DNA from: Leclercia sp. LSNIH1
Lineage (GTDB): Bacteria > Pseudomonadota > Gammaproteobacteria > Enterobacterales > Enterobacteriaceae
Length of the DNA: 64,000 bases
Assembly (NCBI RefSeq): GCF_002902985.1
Contig: NZ_CP026167.1
Span: 1,302,001 to 1,366,000, forward strand
Reading direction: 5' to 3'
Shown: positions 9,077 through 17,678 of the stretch, piece after piece
Layout of the letters: each line of letters starts with the position of its first letter
Numbering within the stretch: the stretch's first letter is position 1
Notes under the pieces: model-generated
The model's input: the letters and a program-made list of their open reading frames with translations, nothing else
Told to the model about the DNA's origin: nothing
Database searches by the model: none
Translations under genes and position numbers: made by a program

Positions 9077-9484
9077 TTGACCAGTAAGCCCAGAAACCCG
9101 ATCGTTATCGATCGTTTTTACGAAGTGCTTGATAAGAACGTGACCGCTCAGCTGACGCCTGAGCAAAAAGAGGAGATCGAGAGCGCGATCGTCTCGATCA
9201 CCCTGGCGTCGCGGCACCGGATCGATATCCGTAAAAGTTTCCCTTTCTTCGGCAAACGCCTCTATATGGTGTTTTTACTGGGGCGGGATCTCCGCACGCG
9301 GTCGCGCCCGGAGTCAAAGCTGTCGCGTATCGTGGTCACTTTTCTCATTCTGTTTGCCACGCTGTTCCTGCTGTGTTGCGTGCTGCTGACGCTCTATATG
9401 ATCAAATCAGCCCTGGGGATAGACCTGTTCCAGCACTTTCACGTCGGGATCTGGGACTGGTGGCTCAACTTGAAATATCAGTAA
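9077..9484 (+). CDS. Small membrane protein of unknown function, last gene of EPS operon
   Basis: 135 residues; I do not recognise the family. The start is a TTG two bases after the previous stop, with an AGG at 9068-9070 at suitable distance; the first in-frame ATG would leave only about 69 residues. The first 80 residues are charged and soluble-looking (ITLASRHRIDIRKSFPFF). A single long hydrophobic stretch follows (RIVVTFLILFATLFLLCCVLL, about 84-108), then a Trp-rich tail (WDWWLNL). It is probably a one- or two-helix inner-membrane accessory of polysaccharide synthesis. The gene ends the operon and is followed by a hairpin. Confidence 0.6.
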   Translation: MTSKPRNPIVIDRFYEVLDKNVTAQLTPEQKEEIESAIVSITLASRHRIDIRKSFPFFGKRLYMVFLLGRDLRTRSRPESKLSRIVVTFLILFATLFLLCCVLLTLYMIKSALGIDLFQHFHVGIWDWWLNLKYQ

Positions 9485-9486
9485 TT

Positions 9487-9510
9487 AACAGGAGCCATAT
9501 GGCCCCTGTT
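9487..9510. terminator. Bidirectional hairpin between EPS operon and galE
   Basis: A 12-base inverted repeat (AACAGGAGCCAT / ATGGCCCCTGTT, one mismatch) fills the 40-base gap between two convergent genes. A short T-rich stretch follows on +. It probably ends transcription from both sides. Confidence 0.6.
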
Positions 9511-9524
9511 TACCCTGCCGGTAG

Positions 9525-10541
9525 TCAGGCGTTGTAGCCGTCGGGGTTGTTCTTCTGCCAGTTCCAGGCGTCGCGCATCATTTCATCTAAATTGCGCGTC
9601 GCCTGCCATCCGAGAAGCTGGCGCGCCAGCGATGAATCTGACCAGCACTCTGCCACATCGCCGGATCGCCTGCCAACGATGCGGTAATTGATTCTGGTCT
9701 GCGCCGCTTTTTCGAATGCTTTGATCAGGTCAATCACCGAATAACCGACGCCGGTACCGAGGTTGATGACCTTGAAAGCGTCCCCTTCGTCTTTATGATC
9801 CAACGCCGCCAGGTGGCCGTGGGCCAGGTCCATCACATGAATATAATCACGGATGCCCGTTCCATCAGGCGTGGGATAGTCATCGCCAAAGACGGTCAGA
9901 CACGGCAGCTTGCCGATAGCGACCTGAGAAATATAGGGTACAAGATTATTGGGGATCCCGTTTGGATCTTCTCCCAGGCGTCCGGAAGGATGCGCCCCCA
10001 CCGGATTAAAATAGCGCAGGCAAGTGATCCTGAATTGCGGTTGCGCCGCCGCGAAATCTCGCAAAATCTGCTCCACCATCAGCTTGGAAGTGCCGTATGG
10101 GTTAGTTGTACCGCCGGTAGGGGACTTTTCGCTTAAGGGAACGGTATCGGGATTGCCATAAACCGTGGCCGAGGAGCTGAAAATAAGGCTGGCGACACCC
10201 GCCTGCTGCATTTCCTGTAGAAGCACCATCGTCCCGGCCACATTATTTTCATAATAGGCGAGAGGATGTGCAATAGATTCAGATACCGATTTAAGGCCAG
10301 CGAAGTGAATGACGTCGGTGATGCTGTGTTGAGTGAAAAGGCTTTTTAAAGAGTCGCGATCCAGAATGTCAGCAATACAGACTATTGGCCGTTTGCCCGT
10401 TAATTCTGCGACCCGGATTAATGACTCCTGCGAGGCATTTGAAAGGTTATCAATGACAACGACCTCTTCTCCCCGCTCGAGTAATGCCAGTACCGTATGT
10501 GAACCAATATAGCCTGCACCGCCCGTAACCAGAATCGCCAT
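9525..10541 (-). CDS. galE: UDP-glucose 4-epimerase
   Basis: 338 residues, the usual GalE length. The NAD-binding motif GGAGYIGSHTVLALL is at residues 7-21, the catalytic Tyr-Lys pair is in NPYGTSKLMVE (about 147-157, with the Ser/Thr in SSSATVYG), and RYFNPVGAHPSG follows. It interconverts UDP-glucose and UDP-galactose in the cytosol. It stands alone rather than with galTKM, next to the EPS genes, so it probably supplies UDP-galactose for the polymer. It may be a second galE copy of the genome; that cannot be seen from this window. Confidence 0.95.
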   Translation of the reverse strand: MAILVTGGAGYIGSHTVLALLERGEEVVVIDNLSNASQESLIRVAELTGKRPIVCIADILDRDSLKSLFTQHSITDVIHFAGLKSVSESIAHPLAYYENNVAGTMVLLQEMQQAGVASLIFSSSATVYGNPDTVPLSEKSPTGGTTNPYGTSKLMVEQILRDFAAAQPQFRITCLRYFNPVGAHPSGRLGEDPNGIPNNLVPYISQVAIGKLPCLTVFGDDYPTPDGTGIRDYIHVMDLAHGHLAALDHKDEGDAFKVINLGTGVGYSVIDLIKAFEKAAQTRINYRIVGRRSGDVAECWSDSSLARQLLGWQATRNLDEMMRDAWNWQKNNPDGYNA

Positions 10542-10661
10542 ATTAACGCCCTCAAAAAGCCAGCAGTGGCCCGCGCACTGACGTGGCGGAGCAGGGGAGC
10601 TCTTTTACAGTGTTTATCCTGTCACTCTGGTTAGATTAGTTCTGAATACCGCTATTGTCAC

Positions 10662-11588
10662 TTAGCTAAAAAGACGCTTGCGGTGATTCACCATCACTTT
10701 ATAGGCCAGCTTTTTAAGGGTGGAAAGTAGGCTGAAAGTCAGGTGTTTTGTATCGTAGACAATATAGTTATCGGTAAAGTTTAACGTGTGGATACCGTCA
10801 CTGTTATTAATCGACGGGCTTATTTTACCGACCAATTTTTCTTCATATTTATGCGGCGTCAGATTGGTCAATTCCTTGATGAATATGGATTTTCCATAAA
10901 ACCCAGCACTGCACTCCTGGGTAAAGAGGTAGGTTTTATCGTTGATCGAGTAGGGCTTTCCGGCGCCTCTGGCATGCATATTACAGATATCCAGGTCAGG
11001 AGAAATTTGCTGCCAGTCACCGAGAATAGCGTCTGAGGTGTGGATCACCAGCTCATTGTCCATGGTGGTGGAGGCCATGAAATTCACGCCATTCAGCTCA
11101 AAGATTACGTTATCCGTCACGGCCATATCGGAAACCAGGACTTTCACCTTTTCCCAGCGCGCGGGAAAATCAACCGACTGGAACAAAATGACCTCTTTCC
11201 GCTCTGCCGATTCCGGGATCATAAACAGTTTGCCGTCGAGTTCGAACAGGAAGGGAAAGGAGAGATGACATTTTAAGTCGTCAAACCCCTCGAGCTTAAC
11301 GTCTTCTATCTCCTCCAGGTCTTTATTAAGGACACGGCAGCGCAGTACCCCCTTTGAGGTGAGGAAGGAGAAAGCTTCATAAAAAACATACAGCCGTTCA
11401 CCTTTATCGATAATAAAAGGATCGGCCTGGAAAATATATTTTTTATCAAGCTGCCGTGCTTTTGCATTACAGAGAATATCCAGCGTGTTTTCCGGGAAAA
11501 CATGCTGGCCGTGGCTGTTGATGACCATAATGTCCCAGGACTCATGGAAGAACAGCTTCTTGATTATTCTGTTATTTTTATTGAACAT
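10662..11588 (-). CDS. GINT1-like beta-propeller protein (GH43/GT-like fold), EPS-associated
   Basis: 308 residues without signal peptide or membrane helix. Repeated propeller-blade motifs are visible: ADPFIIDKGERLYVFYEAF, then KCHLSFPFLFELDGKLFMIPES, then an SVDFPARWEKVKVLV blade, TDNVIFELNGVNFMA and GDWQQ. This pattern (ADPF..FYE, HLSYPF, MIPES, FP..W) matches proteins named for the N-terminal domain of plant glucosamine inositolphosphorylceramide transferase, often found in bacterial polysaccharide loci. The family is established knowledge; the function here (sugar transfer or modification) is inference. It lies 120 bases upstream of galE on the same strand and may be co-transcribed with it. 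The ribosome-binding site is poor. Confidence 0.65.
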   Translation of the reverse strand: MFNKNNRIIKKLFFHESWDIMVINSHGQHVFPENTLDILCNAKARQLDKKYIFQADPFIIDKGERLYVFYEAFSFLTSKGVLRCRVLNKDLEEIEDVKLEGFDDLKCHLSFPFLFELDGKLFMIPESAERKEVILFQSVDFPARWEKVKVLVSDMAVTDNVIFELNGVNFMASTTMDNELVIHTSDAILGDWQQISPDLDICNMHARGAGKPYSINDKTYLFTQECSAGFYGKSIFIKELTNLTPHKYEEKLVGKISPSINNSDGIHTLNFTDNYIVYDTKHLTFSLLSTLKKLAYKVMVNHRKRLFS

Positions 11589-11818
11589 TTTACCATGGTA
11601 CTCATGAGTAAATATGAATAAACTCAGAAATAAGCGGTGTCTTTAGTCCCAGAAGTATGAAAGGTGAATCATAACACTCGCTCTTCCCGCGCAGTAACAT
11701 ATCAACATTAGCCCAGCGTTTACGCATGGAAATAGTAATATTGGGTGAGTCCGGGAATATATCGTGTGAAATAAAATCTTCTCTGTTGGATGTAACACTC
11801 TGGGGAAAGGAGTATTTA

Positions 11819-13243
11819 ATGTGCATTTACAAACTGCCACGCCGTAAAAATCGGTTGTTACTTCTGGTCGCCGGAGCACTGCTATTCCTTTCAAATGGCG
11901 CCTGGGCGGAGAGCGCAGACAGGTTACAAACGGTGAATCCGGCCGCCCTTAGCGGTCCTCTGGCAAACCCGGGAAACGGTGTTGCCCGTTTTCACGATCA
12001 GGACTTAAGCATTGCCGACTATCCGGCGACGGGTCTTGAGTATCGACGCTACTACTGGCGCGAAGTGGAACCGCGAGAAGGAGAGTACAATTTTGCGCTG
12101 GTGGATGAGGGGTTTGCTGCTGCGGCCGCGCATCAGCCGGCCATGAATGTCGGTCTGCGGTTTATGATCCTCGATGGGCCGGAGTCTGGCTCAGAGATCC
12201 CCCATTGGCTTATCGATAAAGGGATCAAAGGCACCTGGACGCCGGATCACAAAACCTTTGCCCCCGATCTGGACGATCCCTCCTATATGGATTACGCCCG
12301 TCGCCTGCTGCAGGCATTTGGCGCGCGCTATAACAATAACCCGGAACTGGCGTTCATTGATATCGGGATGGTCGGCGCATGGGGAGAGTGGCACAACAGC
12401 AATTTCCCGAACCTGCCGCCGTTACAGGAGCGCTATCCGCCCGCGCTGCTCAACCAATACGTTGATATGCATTTCAGCGCCTTTCCTGACACACCCAAAA
12501 TCATGTTGATTAACGGCTATGATTCCGTGGCCTATGCGGCAAAAAAAGGGGCTGGCTGGCGGGCGGACTGCTGGGGAGACTGGCGTAACTTCAGCCCCAC
12601 ATGGAGCCACATGGCCAAAGATTACCCGGAACGTATCGCGGCGACGCAGTCAGCCTGGCCGGGGTTCAACGAGGCATGGAAAAAAGCGCCGGTCAGTCTG
12701 GAGATTTGCGGTCATATGGCGGAATGGCTGACCGAGCAGAAGTATACGCGCGAAGAGGTACAGGCCACCTTTGACTGGGCGCTGGCGCAGCATGCCAGCA
12801 CCCTGAACATTAAATCTACCGAAATACCGAAGGTCTATCGCGATATCGTCGACAAGGCGCTGGCCAAAATAGGCTATCGCTTCCGGGTGGTATCGCTGAC
12901 CCATCCGGCGAGCGTGCATGCAGGAGAGGCCCTGTCGCTCAATAGCCAATGGTCAAATGAGGGGGTGGCGCCCGTTTATCTGCGTTATACGCTGGCCTGG
13001 CGGCTGCAGGACAATCAGGGGAGCACGGTTGCCCAGGGCAGCGCCGGGGATGATATCCGTCAGTGGCTGCCGGGCAGGCACAGTTCGGCTTATCAGCTGG
13101 CTACCCCGCGTAACCTTGCGGCAGGACGCTATCAGTTGGATGTGGCATTGGTGGATAAACACAACAAAGCGCGTATTCAGCTGGCTAACGAGGGGAAACG
13201 CAATGATGGCTGGTACCGGCTGTCGACGGTGATGATTGAGTGA
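11819..13243 (+). CDS. Secreted DUF4832-type protein with glycosidase-like TIM barrel
   Basis: 474 residues from the ATG at 11819, chosen because it follows a strong AAAGGAG (11806-11812) and begins a clear signal peptide (basic RRKNR, hydrophobic LLLLVAGALLFL, cleavage after GAWA). The catalytic-barrel part resembles GH42/GH5-like folds: LEYRRYYWREVEPREGEYNF near the start, IGMVGAWGEWHNSNF with a candidate acid/base Glu, and VSLEICGHMAEW with a second candidate Glu. A C-terminal beta-sandwich (about 370-474, ending NDGWYRLSTVMIE) corresponds to DUF4832. It is probably periplasmic or exported and cuts or trims the polysaccharide. The substrate is unknown. It is transcribed divergently from the GINT1-like gene. 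Confidence 0.7.
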   Translation: MCIYKLPRRKNRLLLLVAGALLFLSNGAWAESADRLQTVNPAALSGPLANPGNGVARFHDQDLSIADYPATGLEYRRYYWREVEPREGEYNFALVDEGFAAAAAHQPAMNVGLRFMILDGPESGSEIPHWLIDKGIKGTWTPDHKTFAPDLDDPSYMDYARRLLQAFGARYNNNPELAFIDIGMVGAWGEWHNSNFPNLPPLQERYPPALLNQYVDMHFSAFPDTPKIMLINGYDSVAYAAKKGAGWRADCWGDWRNFSPTWSHMAKDYPERIAATQSAWPGFNEAWKKAPVSLEICGHMAEWLTEQKYTREEVQATFDWALAQHASTLNIKSTEIPKVYRDIVDKALAKIGYRFRVVSLTHPASVHAGEALSLNSQWSNEGVAPVYLRYTLAWRLQDNQGSTVAQGSAGDDIRQWLPGRHSSAYQLATPRNLAAGRYQLDVALVDKHNKARIQLANEGKRNDGWYRLSTVMIE

Positions 13244-13280
13244 GGGGCGGTTTGGGTTAGCCAGAACACAGGAAAGCAAA

Positions 13281-13301
13281 AACCCGCCTTTTGGGCGGGT
13301 T
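13281..13301. terminator. Terminator hairpin, distal repeat copy
   Basis: The stem AACCCGCC / GGCGGGTT with a five-base loop is flanked by AAAAA on the left and TTCTTT on the right. It can end the tRNA-strand transcript and also the DUF4832 gene, which stops 37 bases upstream on +. An identical hairpin is at 13444-13464 in the second unit. Confidence 0.8.
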
Positions 13302-13443
13302 CTTTAAAGAGTGGTGCCCGGACTCGGACTAACGCCGGAGGCGTTGAACAGCGCGCTTGTCGCGCTGGCCCCGAAGGGGTGAGCCGCTTGCGGCGAATAA
13401 TCGAACGTAGTTCGATGAAGAGTCCGGCTCTCCAGAAAGCAAA

Positions 13444-13464
13444 AACCCGCCTTTTGGGCGGGTT
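13444..13464 (-). terminator. Terminator hairpin, middle repeat copy
   Basis: Same stem-loop as at 13281 and 13607, inside the second 163-bp unit, with the T-run on the minus strand. Confidence 0.7.
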
Positions 13465-13603
13465 CTTTAAAGAGTGGTGCCCGGACCCGGACTAACGCCG
13501 GAGGCGTTGAACAGCGCGCTTGTCGCGCTGGCCCCGAAGGGGTGAGCCGCTTGCGGCGAATAATCGAACGTAGTTCGATGAAGAGTCCAGCTCTCCAGAA
13601 AGC

Positions 13604-13627
13604 AAAAACCCGCCTTTTGGGCGGGTT
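13604..13627 (-). terminator. tRNA-Phe rho-independent terminator
   Basis: The 8-bp GC-rich stem AACCCGCC / GGCGGGTT is followed on the minus strand by five T. It begins 11 bases past the tRNA CCA end. Confidence 0.85.
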
Positions 13628-13637
13628 CTTTAAATAG

Positions 13638-13713
13638 TGGTGCCCGGACTCGGAATCGAACCAAGGACACGGGGATTTTCAATCCCCTGCTCTACCGACT
13701 GAGCTATCCGGGC
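13638..13713 (-). tRNA. pheU: tRNA-Phe (anticodon GAA)
   Basis: 76 bases including encoded CCA. The acceptor GCCCGGA pairs with TCCGGGC, the D-arm carries AGCTCAGTCGGTAGAGCA, the anticodon loop is TTGAAAA, and the T-arm contains GGTTCGATTCC. The position next to yjdC-dsbD-cutA is that of E. coli pheU at 94 min, a known integration hot spot, hence the symbol. Confidence 0.97.
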
Positions 13714-13723
13714 AACGAGGCGC

Positions 13724-13752
13724 ATTAAACCGTAATCACATACAATCGTCAA
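13724..13752 (-). promoter_or_regulatory. tRNA-Phe sigma70 promoter
   Basis: On the minus strand TTGACG (13752-13747) and TTTAAT (13729-13724) are separated by 17 bases. They are followed by a GC-rich discriminator (GCGCC) and the tRNA start, as expected for a stringently controlled stable-RNA promoter. Confidence 0.75.
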
Positions 13753-13885
13753 CCTTATTTCGGGAATTGCTGTTCAACTGCTTAAGTTTGCGGCAATCTG
13801 TCGGTTTGCGCGTCGATTTTGCACAAATCTTCCAGACAGAAAAACTATCTCAGGCAATGCTGACAGCGAAAAAGGGGGCGCGACG

Positions 13886-14728
13886 GTGAAAGACTGGCTT
13901 GAGCTGCGACAGCATGCGGATACGGGAATAGAAACGATCAAGGCGCACTTTGAAGGGCATGCCTTTGATCCTCACTGGCACGACAGCTATCTGGTTGGTA
14001 TCACCCTCAGCGGTACCCAGCAGTTCCATTGCCGTCGTGAACGTCATCGTAGCCATCCGGGTGATGCGTTTCTGCTTGAGCCGGGCGAGATCCACGACGG
14101 TGATGCCCCTGTTGCGGGGGGCTTCACCTATCTGACGTTCTATCTCGATGAGCGCTGGTTGACCCAGACCCTGCATGGCCTGTATGACTCGACACCCGGA
14201 AGCTATTCGCTGCATTTCACGCAGACCTTGACCCGCGAGCCGCAACTGGTCCGCGCCATTGGCGACACCTTTGCGACGCTGCACACTGACGAGATGAAGA
14301 TCGTCCAGCAAAGCACGATGGATAATCTGCTCTCTCAACTGACCTCCCATTGCTACTGGCGCAGAAAATTGCCCTCACAGTTGCAGAGCGCGGCGGTGGC
14401 GCACCGGGCGCGGGACTATCTCTATGCCCACCTGGGCGACAATATTGGCCTCTCCGATCTGGCACGGGAGACCGGCACCGATCGCTTCACACTCACCCGT
14501 TGCTTTAAGCGCGAGTTTCACCTGGCACCCCATGCCTGGCTGATTCAGCTGCGGCTGGCGAAAGCGCGGCAGTTTCTGGCGCGTGGGGATCAGCCCGTCG
14601 ATGTAGCGGCAGCGCTGGGGTTTGCCGATCAAAGCCATTTAGGGCGCTGGTTCCAGCGCGCCTATCGCATTACGCCTGCCCACTACCGTAGGTTGTGCAC
14701 AAACCTTCCAGACGTTTCCAGAAAATAA
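13886..14728 (+). CDS. AraC family transcriptional regulator
   Basis: 280 residues starting at a GTG preceded by AAGGGGG (13871-13877). The N-terminal cupin sensor domain begins with histidine-rich FDPHWHDSYLVGITLSGTQQF and contains HPGDAFLLEPGEIHDG. The C-terminal double helix-turn-helix (about 175-275) has the family signature DVAAALGFADQSHLGRWFQRAYRITPAHYR. It lies 36 bases upstream of a LysE-type exporter on the same strand, so it probably controls that exporter in response to an amino acid or related ligand. AraC proteins beginning this way often partner LysE/RhtB transporters. Confidence 0.9.
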   Translation: MKDWLELRQHADTGIETIKAHFEGHAFDPHWHDSYLVGITLSGTQQFHCRRERHRSHPGDAFLLEPGEIHDGDAPVAGGFTYLTFYLDERWLTQTLHGLYDSTPGSYSLHFTQTLTREPQLVRAIGDTFATLHTDEMKIVQQSTMDNLLSQLTSHCYWRRKLPSQLQSAAVAHRARDYLYAHLGDNIGLSDLARETGTDRFTLTRCFKREFHLAPHAWLIQLRLAKARQFLARGDQPVDVAAALGFADQSHLGRWFQRAYRITPAHYRRLCTNLPDVSRK

Positions 14729-14764
14729 CGGCAATGTCAGGGCTCTTATAAAAAGGAGCCACCT

Positions 14765-15355
14765 GTGAATATGTTGCCGTTTCTGTTGTTTGCTTTTGTC
14801 GCCTCGATAACCCCAGGCCCCACCAATATCCTTATTCTGACCAACAGTCAGCACTACGGCGTGAAGGCGACCCTGCCTGCGCTGGTGAGCGCCTGCGCGG
14901 CAGCGAGCACCATTGTGCTGATTTCGGGGGCCGGAGCGGGCGAGATACTGAGGCAGTATCCACTGGTGCGCCAGGTGATGAGCTGGGCCGGGGTGTTGTG
15001 GTTAAGCTGGATGAGCTGGCAGCTTTTTTGCGCGCCTGCGGCAAATTTATCCGGGCATAATTATACCCGCTTCACCGCGCGTGCCGCGGCGCTATTGCAG
15101 GTTATCAATCCCAAAACCTGGATGATGGCGCTGGCGGTAGTCAGCCTGTTTGCGCCAGCGGGAGAGGGGACATTACGGGAGATCGCGCTGATGGCGCTCT
15201 GCTTTTTACTGATTTCGGTGGCCTGCCTGCTGTGCTGGGCATGGCTGGGGCAGGCGGTAAACAGGCTGTTTCGCACCCCTGCCGCCATGGTGCGTTTTCA
15301 GCGCCTGATGGCGCTCTGTCTCTTCATTTCCGCCTGGGCGGGGATGCTGGCTTAG
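14765..15355 (+). CDS. LysE/RhtB family amino-acid exporter
   Basis: 196 residues, five to six membrane helices. The N-terminal motif [18 protein letters not shown] is the LysE/RhtB signature. The GTG at 14765 is preferred because AAGGAG (14753-14758) lies six bases upstream; an ATG two codons later is the alternative. The family exports amino acids such as lysine, homoserine or threonine from the cytoplasm; the substrate here is unknown. The gene follows the AraC regulator and overlaps the 3' end of the convergent yjdC by four bases. Confidence 0.88.
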   Translation: MNMLPFLLFAFVASITPGPTNILILTNSQHYGVKATLPALVSACAAASTIVLISGAGAGEILRQYPLVRQVMSWAGVLWLSWMSWQLFCAPAANLSGHNYTRFTARAAALLQVINPKTWMMALAVVSLFAPAGEGTLREIALMALCFLLISVACLLCWAWLGQAVNRLFRTPAAMVRFQRLMALCLFISAWAGMLA

Positions 15356-15927
15356 GTCAGCGCCCCACCTTTGCGACATTGCGCGAAGTGCAGGATATCT
15401 TCCGCCAGTCGCTGGGCAGTATCGACATCGGCCTGGCTTCGATTCACCAGCATCCGGCTAAGACAGCCTTCTATGATCAGATCCATCTGCTTTGCCACCA
15501 TTGCCGGGTCGTCCACTTCGAGGGTGGTCAGCAGCTCATGCGTAAAGTCATGTGAGGCGCGTTTTTGCTGATCGGCCAACTGGTGGATCGGGTGGCCGGG
15601 ATCCGGGTAAAAGGTGCAGGCGGCAATAAACAGACAGCCCGGATAGCGGTGATTACGCACGCATTCGGTGAGCGCGGAATAGCGCGCCAGGAGCTTTTGC
15701 TCCGCCGAGAGCTCCGTGTTAAGCATCAGTTGCCTGCGCCAGGTGTCCACCTGCTGGCTAAGGTAGCGCAGGGCATCGTACAGGAGCGCTTCTTTATCGG
15801 GCCAGAAACGACGTAGTTCATCCAGAGGATAATTGACACGTTCAGCAACCATCTCTAGCGAGGTGCTGGCTATCCCTTGTATTTCAAGCAACTGTAGGGT
15901 TGCGCCCAGAACATCTTCACGTTGCAC
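15352..15927 (-). CDS. yjdC: TetR family transcriptional regulator YjdC
   Basis: 191 residues, the E. coli YjdC length, with the near-identical core [24 protein letters not shown] and the C-terminus [17 protein letters not shown]. The N-terminal helix-turn-helix spans about residues 7-50. The rest is a ligand-binding domain with three Cys residues ([19 protein letters not shown]). It sits directly upstream of dsbD on the same strand, as in E. coli, with a 47-base gap. Its target genes are not established. Confidence 0.93.
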   Translation of the reverse strand: MQREDVLGATLQLLEIQGIASTSLEMVAERVNYPLDELRRFWPDKEALLYDALRYLSQQVDTWRRQLMLNTELSAEQKLLARYSALTECVRNHRYPGCLFIAACTFYPDPGHPIHQLADQQKRASHDFTHELLTTLEVDDPAMVAKQMDLIIEGCLSRMLVNRSQADVDTAQRLAEDILHFAQCRKGGALT

Positions 15928-15974
15928 GGTTTATTCCTCCGTCTACTTTCGTACTTTCCCGCTTAAAGTGTCGT

Positions 15975-17678
15975 TTACGGTTGGCGATTGCGCAAATGCG
16001 CACTGAACGCGGCGGCATTCATAAAGCCCGTTACCCGTTGAGCAGGCTGCTCTTCACCCTGAGCGTTGAAAAACAGGATGGTGGGCAGACCGAGCACGTT
16101 GAGCGCCTTCAGCAGGGCCTTGTCCTCTGGACCGTTCGCCGTGACGTTGGCCTGCAAAAGGACGGTATCGTTCAGGGCGTTTTGCACCTGCGGGTCGCTG
16201 AAGGTGTATTTTTCAAACTCCTTGCAGGCGACGCACCAGTCGGCGTAGAGGTCGAGCATCACCGGCTTTCCTTGCGCCTGAGCCAGCGCGCGGTGTAAGT
16301 CGTCGACGTTCTTAACCGGCATAAAATTCAGGTGGGCCTGGCTTTGCGCGGCCGGCGCGCCAAATGCCCAGTCCTGTAGCGGACGCACGCTGACCAGCGC
16401 GGCGGCCAGCAGCAGAATTTGCACAATGCGGACCCAGGGCTTGCGGGCACTAAGGCTGCTGATAAAGGCCCAGCTAAAGAAGGCCACGCCCAGCATTGCC
16501 CACAGGCGCTGACCCCACACATCGCCAATGACGCGCTCGAGCAGGAAGACCGGCAGCGCCAGGATGACAAAGCCAAACGCGGTTTTGACCGTCTCCATCC
16601 AGGGGCCGCTTTTCGGCAGCAGACGGTTACCGAATACCGTCACCAGAATCAGCGGCAGACCCATTCCCAGGGCATAGAGATAGAGCGTGCCACCGCCGAG
16701 CCACATATTGCCGCTCTGGGCGATGTAGAGCAGGATCGCGCTGAGTGGCGCCGTGGTGCAGGGCGAGCAGATCAGCCCGGCGATGGCGCCCATGGCAAAC
16801 ACGCCCCCCACGGAGCCGCCCTGCTGACGGTTGCTCATCAGCGTTAAGCGGGTTTGTAGAGACGAGGGCAACTGCAGGCTGAAGAGACCAAACATCGACA
16901 GCGCCAGCAGGATAAAGACGATCGACAGCCCGATGAGCACCCAAGGATGCTGGAGCGCCGCCTGAAACTGCAGCCCAGCCGCCGCGACGATCAGGCCGAG
17001 AGCGGTATAGGTGAGCGCCATCCCCTGCACGTAGATAAACGCCAGCAGCAGCGCGCGGGCAGTAGAGAGGCGCTGCTTACCGCCGAGCACGATGCCGGAG
17101 ATAAGCGGGTACATAGGCAACACGCAGGGCGTGAAGGCGATGCCAATGCCGATCAGCAAGGCCCAGAAGGCGGAGAAGGGCAGTTCACTGCCGCTATTGT
17201 GTGGGGCCGTTTTCCCCTTCTCAGGAGAGACGGGAGCGGATACAGCAGCCGCTTTGACTTCGCTCAGCGGCACCACTTTCGTCTCTGGTGGATAGCATAG
17301 CCCGGCGTCGGCACAGCCCTGATAAGTAACCGTCAGGGTGGCGCCTTTGGCGGCCTGATCCACCGTCACGGGAACTGACAGCTGGCCGCGGTAGATTTCG
17401 CTTTTGCCGTAGAATTCGTCTTCGTGGGCGACGCCAGCAGGCAACTGGAGTGTGCCGACCTGCGCCTGAGCGGGGGTGATGCTGATCTGCTTGCGATAGA
17501 GGTAATATCCCTCCTTCACATTCCAGTTGAGAGTCAGTTCGTGCTGGTTTTGCTGAAAATCGAAGACGAAAGCCCGATCGGCAGGGGTGAAGTTCGAGCG
17601 GCCGGGTGCATCAAACAACCCGGCAAAGACTGATGTGCTGCACAGCAGCAGGATTAGCGTAAGGAAGCGTTGAGCCAT
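15975..17678 (-). CDS. dsbD: Thiol:disulfide interchange protein DsbD
   Basis: 567 residues (E. coli 565). A signal peptide ends ...STSVFA. The periplasmic alpha domain has the Cys pair in [12 protein letters not shown] central eight-helix CcdA-like membrane domain has Cys in [11 protein letters not shown] and [10 protein letters not shown]. The C-terminal thioredoxin-like gamma domain has [14 protein letters not shown]. It carries electrons from cytoplasmic thioredoxin across the inner membrane to DsbC, DsbG and CcmG. All six functional cysteines are present. Its 5' end overlaps the 3' end of cutA by 25 bases, so the two are translated from one message. Confidence 0.97.
   Translation of the reverse strand: MAQRFLTLILLLCSTSVFAGLFDAPGRSNFTPADRAFVFDFQQNQHELTLNWNVKEGYYLYRKQISITPAQAQVGTLQLPAGVAHEDEFYGKSEIYRGQLSVPVTVDQAAKGATLTVTYQGCADAGLCYPPETKVVPLSEVKAAAVSAPVSPEKGKTAPHNSGSELPFSAFWALLIGIGIAFTPCVLPMYPLISGIVLGGKQRLSTARALLLAFIYVQGMALTYTALGLIVAAAGLQFQAALQHPWVLIGLSIVFILLALSMFGLFSLQLPSSLQTRLTLMSNRQQGGSVGGVFAMGAIAGLICSPCTTAPLSAILLYIAQSGNMWLGGGTLYLYALGMGLPLILVTVFGNRLLPKSGPWMETVKTAFGFVILALPVFLLERVIGDVWGQRLWAMLGVAFFSWAFISSLSARKPWVRIVQILLLAAALVSVRPLQDWAFGAPAAQSQAHLNFMPVKNVDDLHRALAQAQGKPVMLDLYADWCVACKEFEKYTFSDPQVQNALNDTVLLQANVTANGPEDKALLKALNVLGLPTILFFNAQGEEQPAQRVTGFMNAAAFSAHLRNRQP

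Larger units (their letters stand above)
13276..13601 (-). repeat. Two 163-bp tandem repeats derived from the tRNA-Phe 3' region
   Basis: Units 13276-13438 and 13439-13601 differ at only a few bases. A third partial copy (from 13602) is the real tRNA-Phe terminator and tRNA end. Read on the tRNA strand, each unit holds the rho-independent terminator, then five small perfect hairpins, then 17 bases identical or nearly so to the tRNA 3' end including CCA. In unit 1 (+ coordinates) the hairpins are 13331-13345, 13349-13367, 13369-13379, 13383-13394 and 13400-13416. They are enclosed by an 8-bp stem pairing 13318-13325 with 13420-13427. The arrangement recalls the 178-bp repeats behind E. coli tyrT (rtT). 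It may encode a stable multi-branched RNA or be a scar of a small tRNA-targeted element. Confidence 0.9.

Noticed and set aside
13276..13640. CRISPR-like array
   Set aside because: Units are 163 bp, nearly identical throughout and without variable spacers; they are tRNA-derived tandem repeats.
13467..13682. 71-codon minus-strand open frame in the repeat region
   Set aside because: Runs through tRNA-Phe, a terminator and the hairpin repeats; such peptides are common false gene calls at tRNA-derived repeats.
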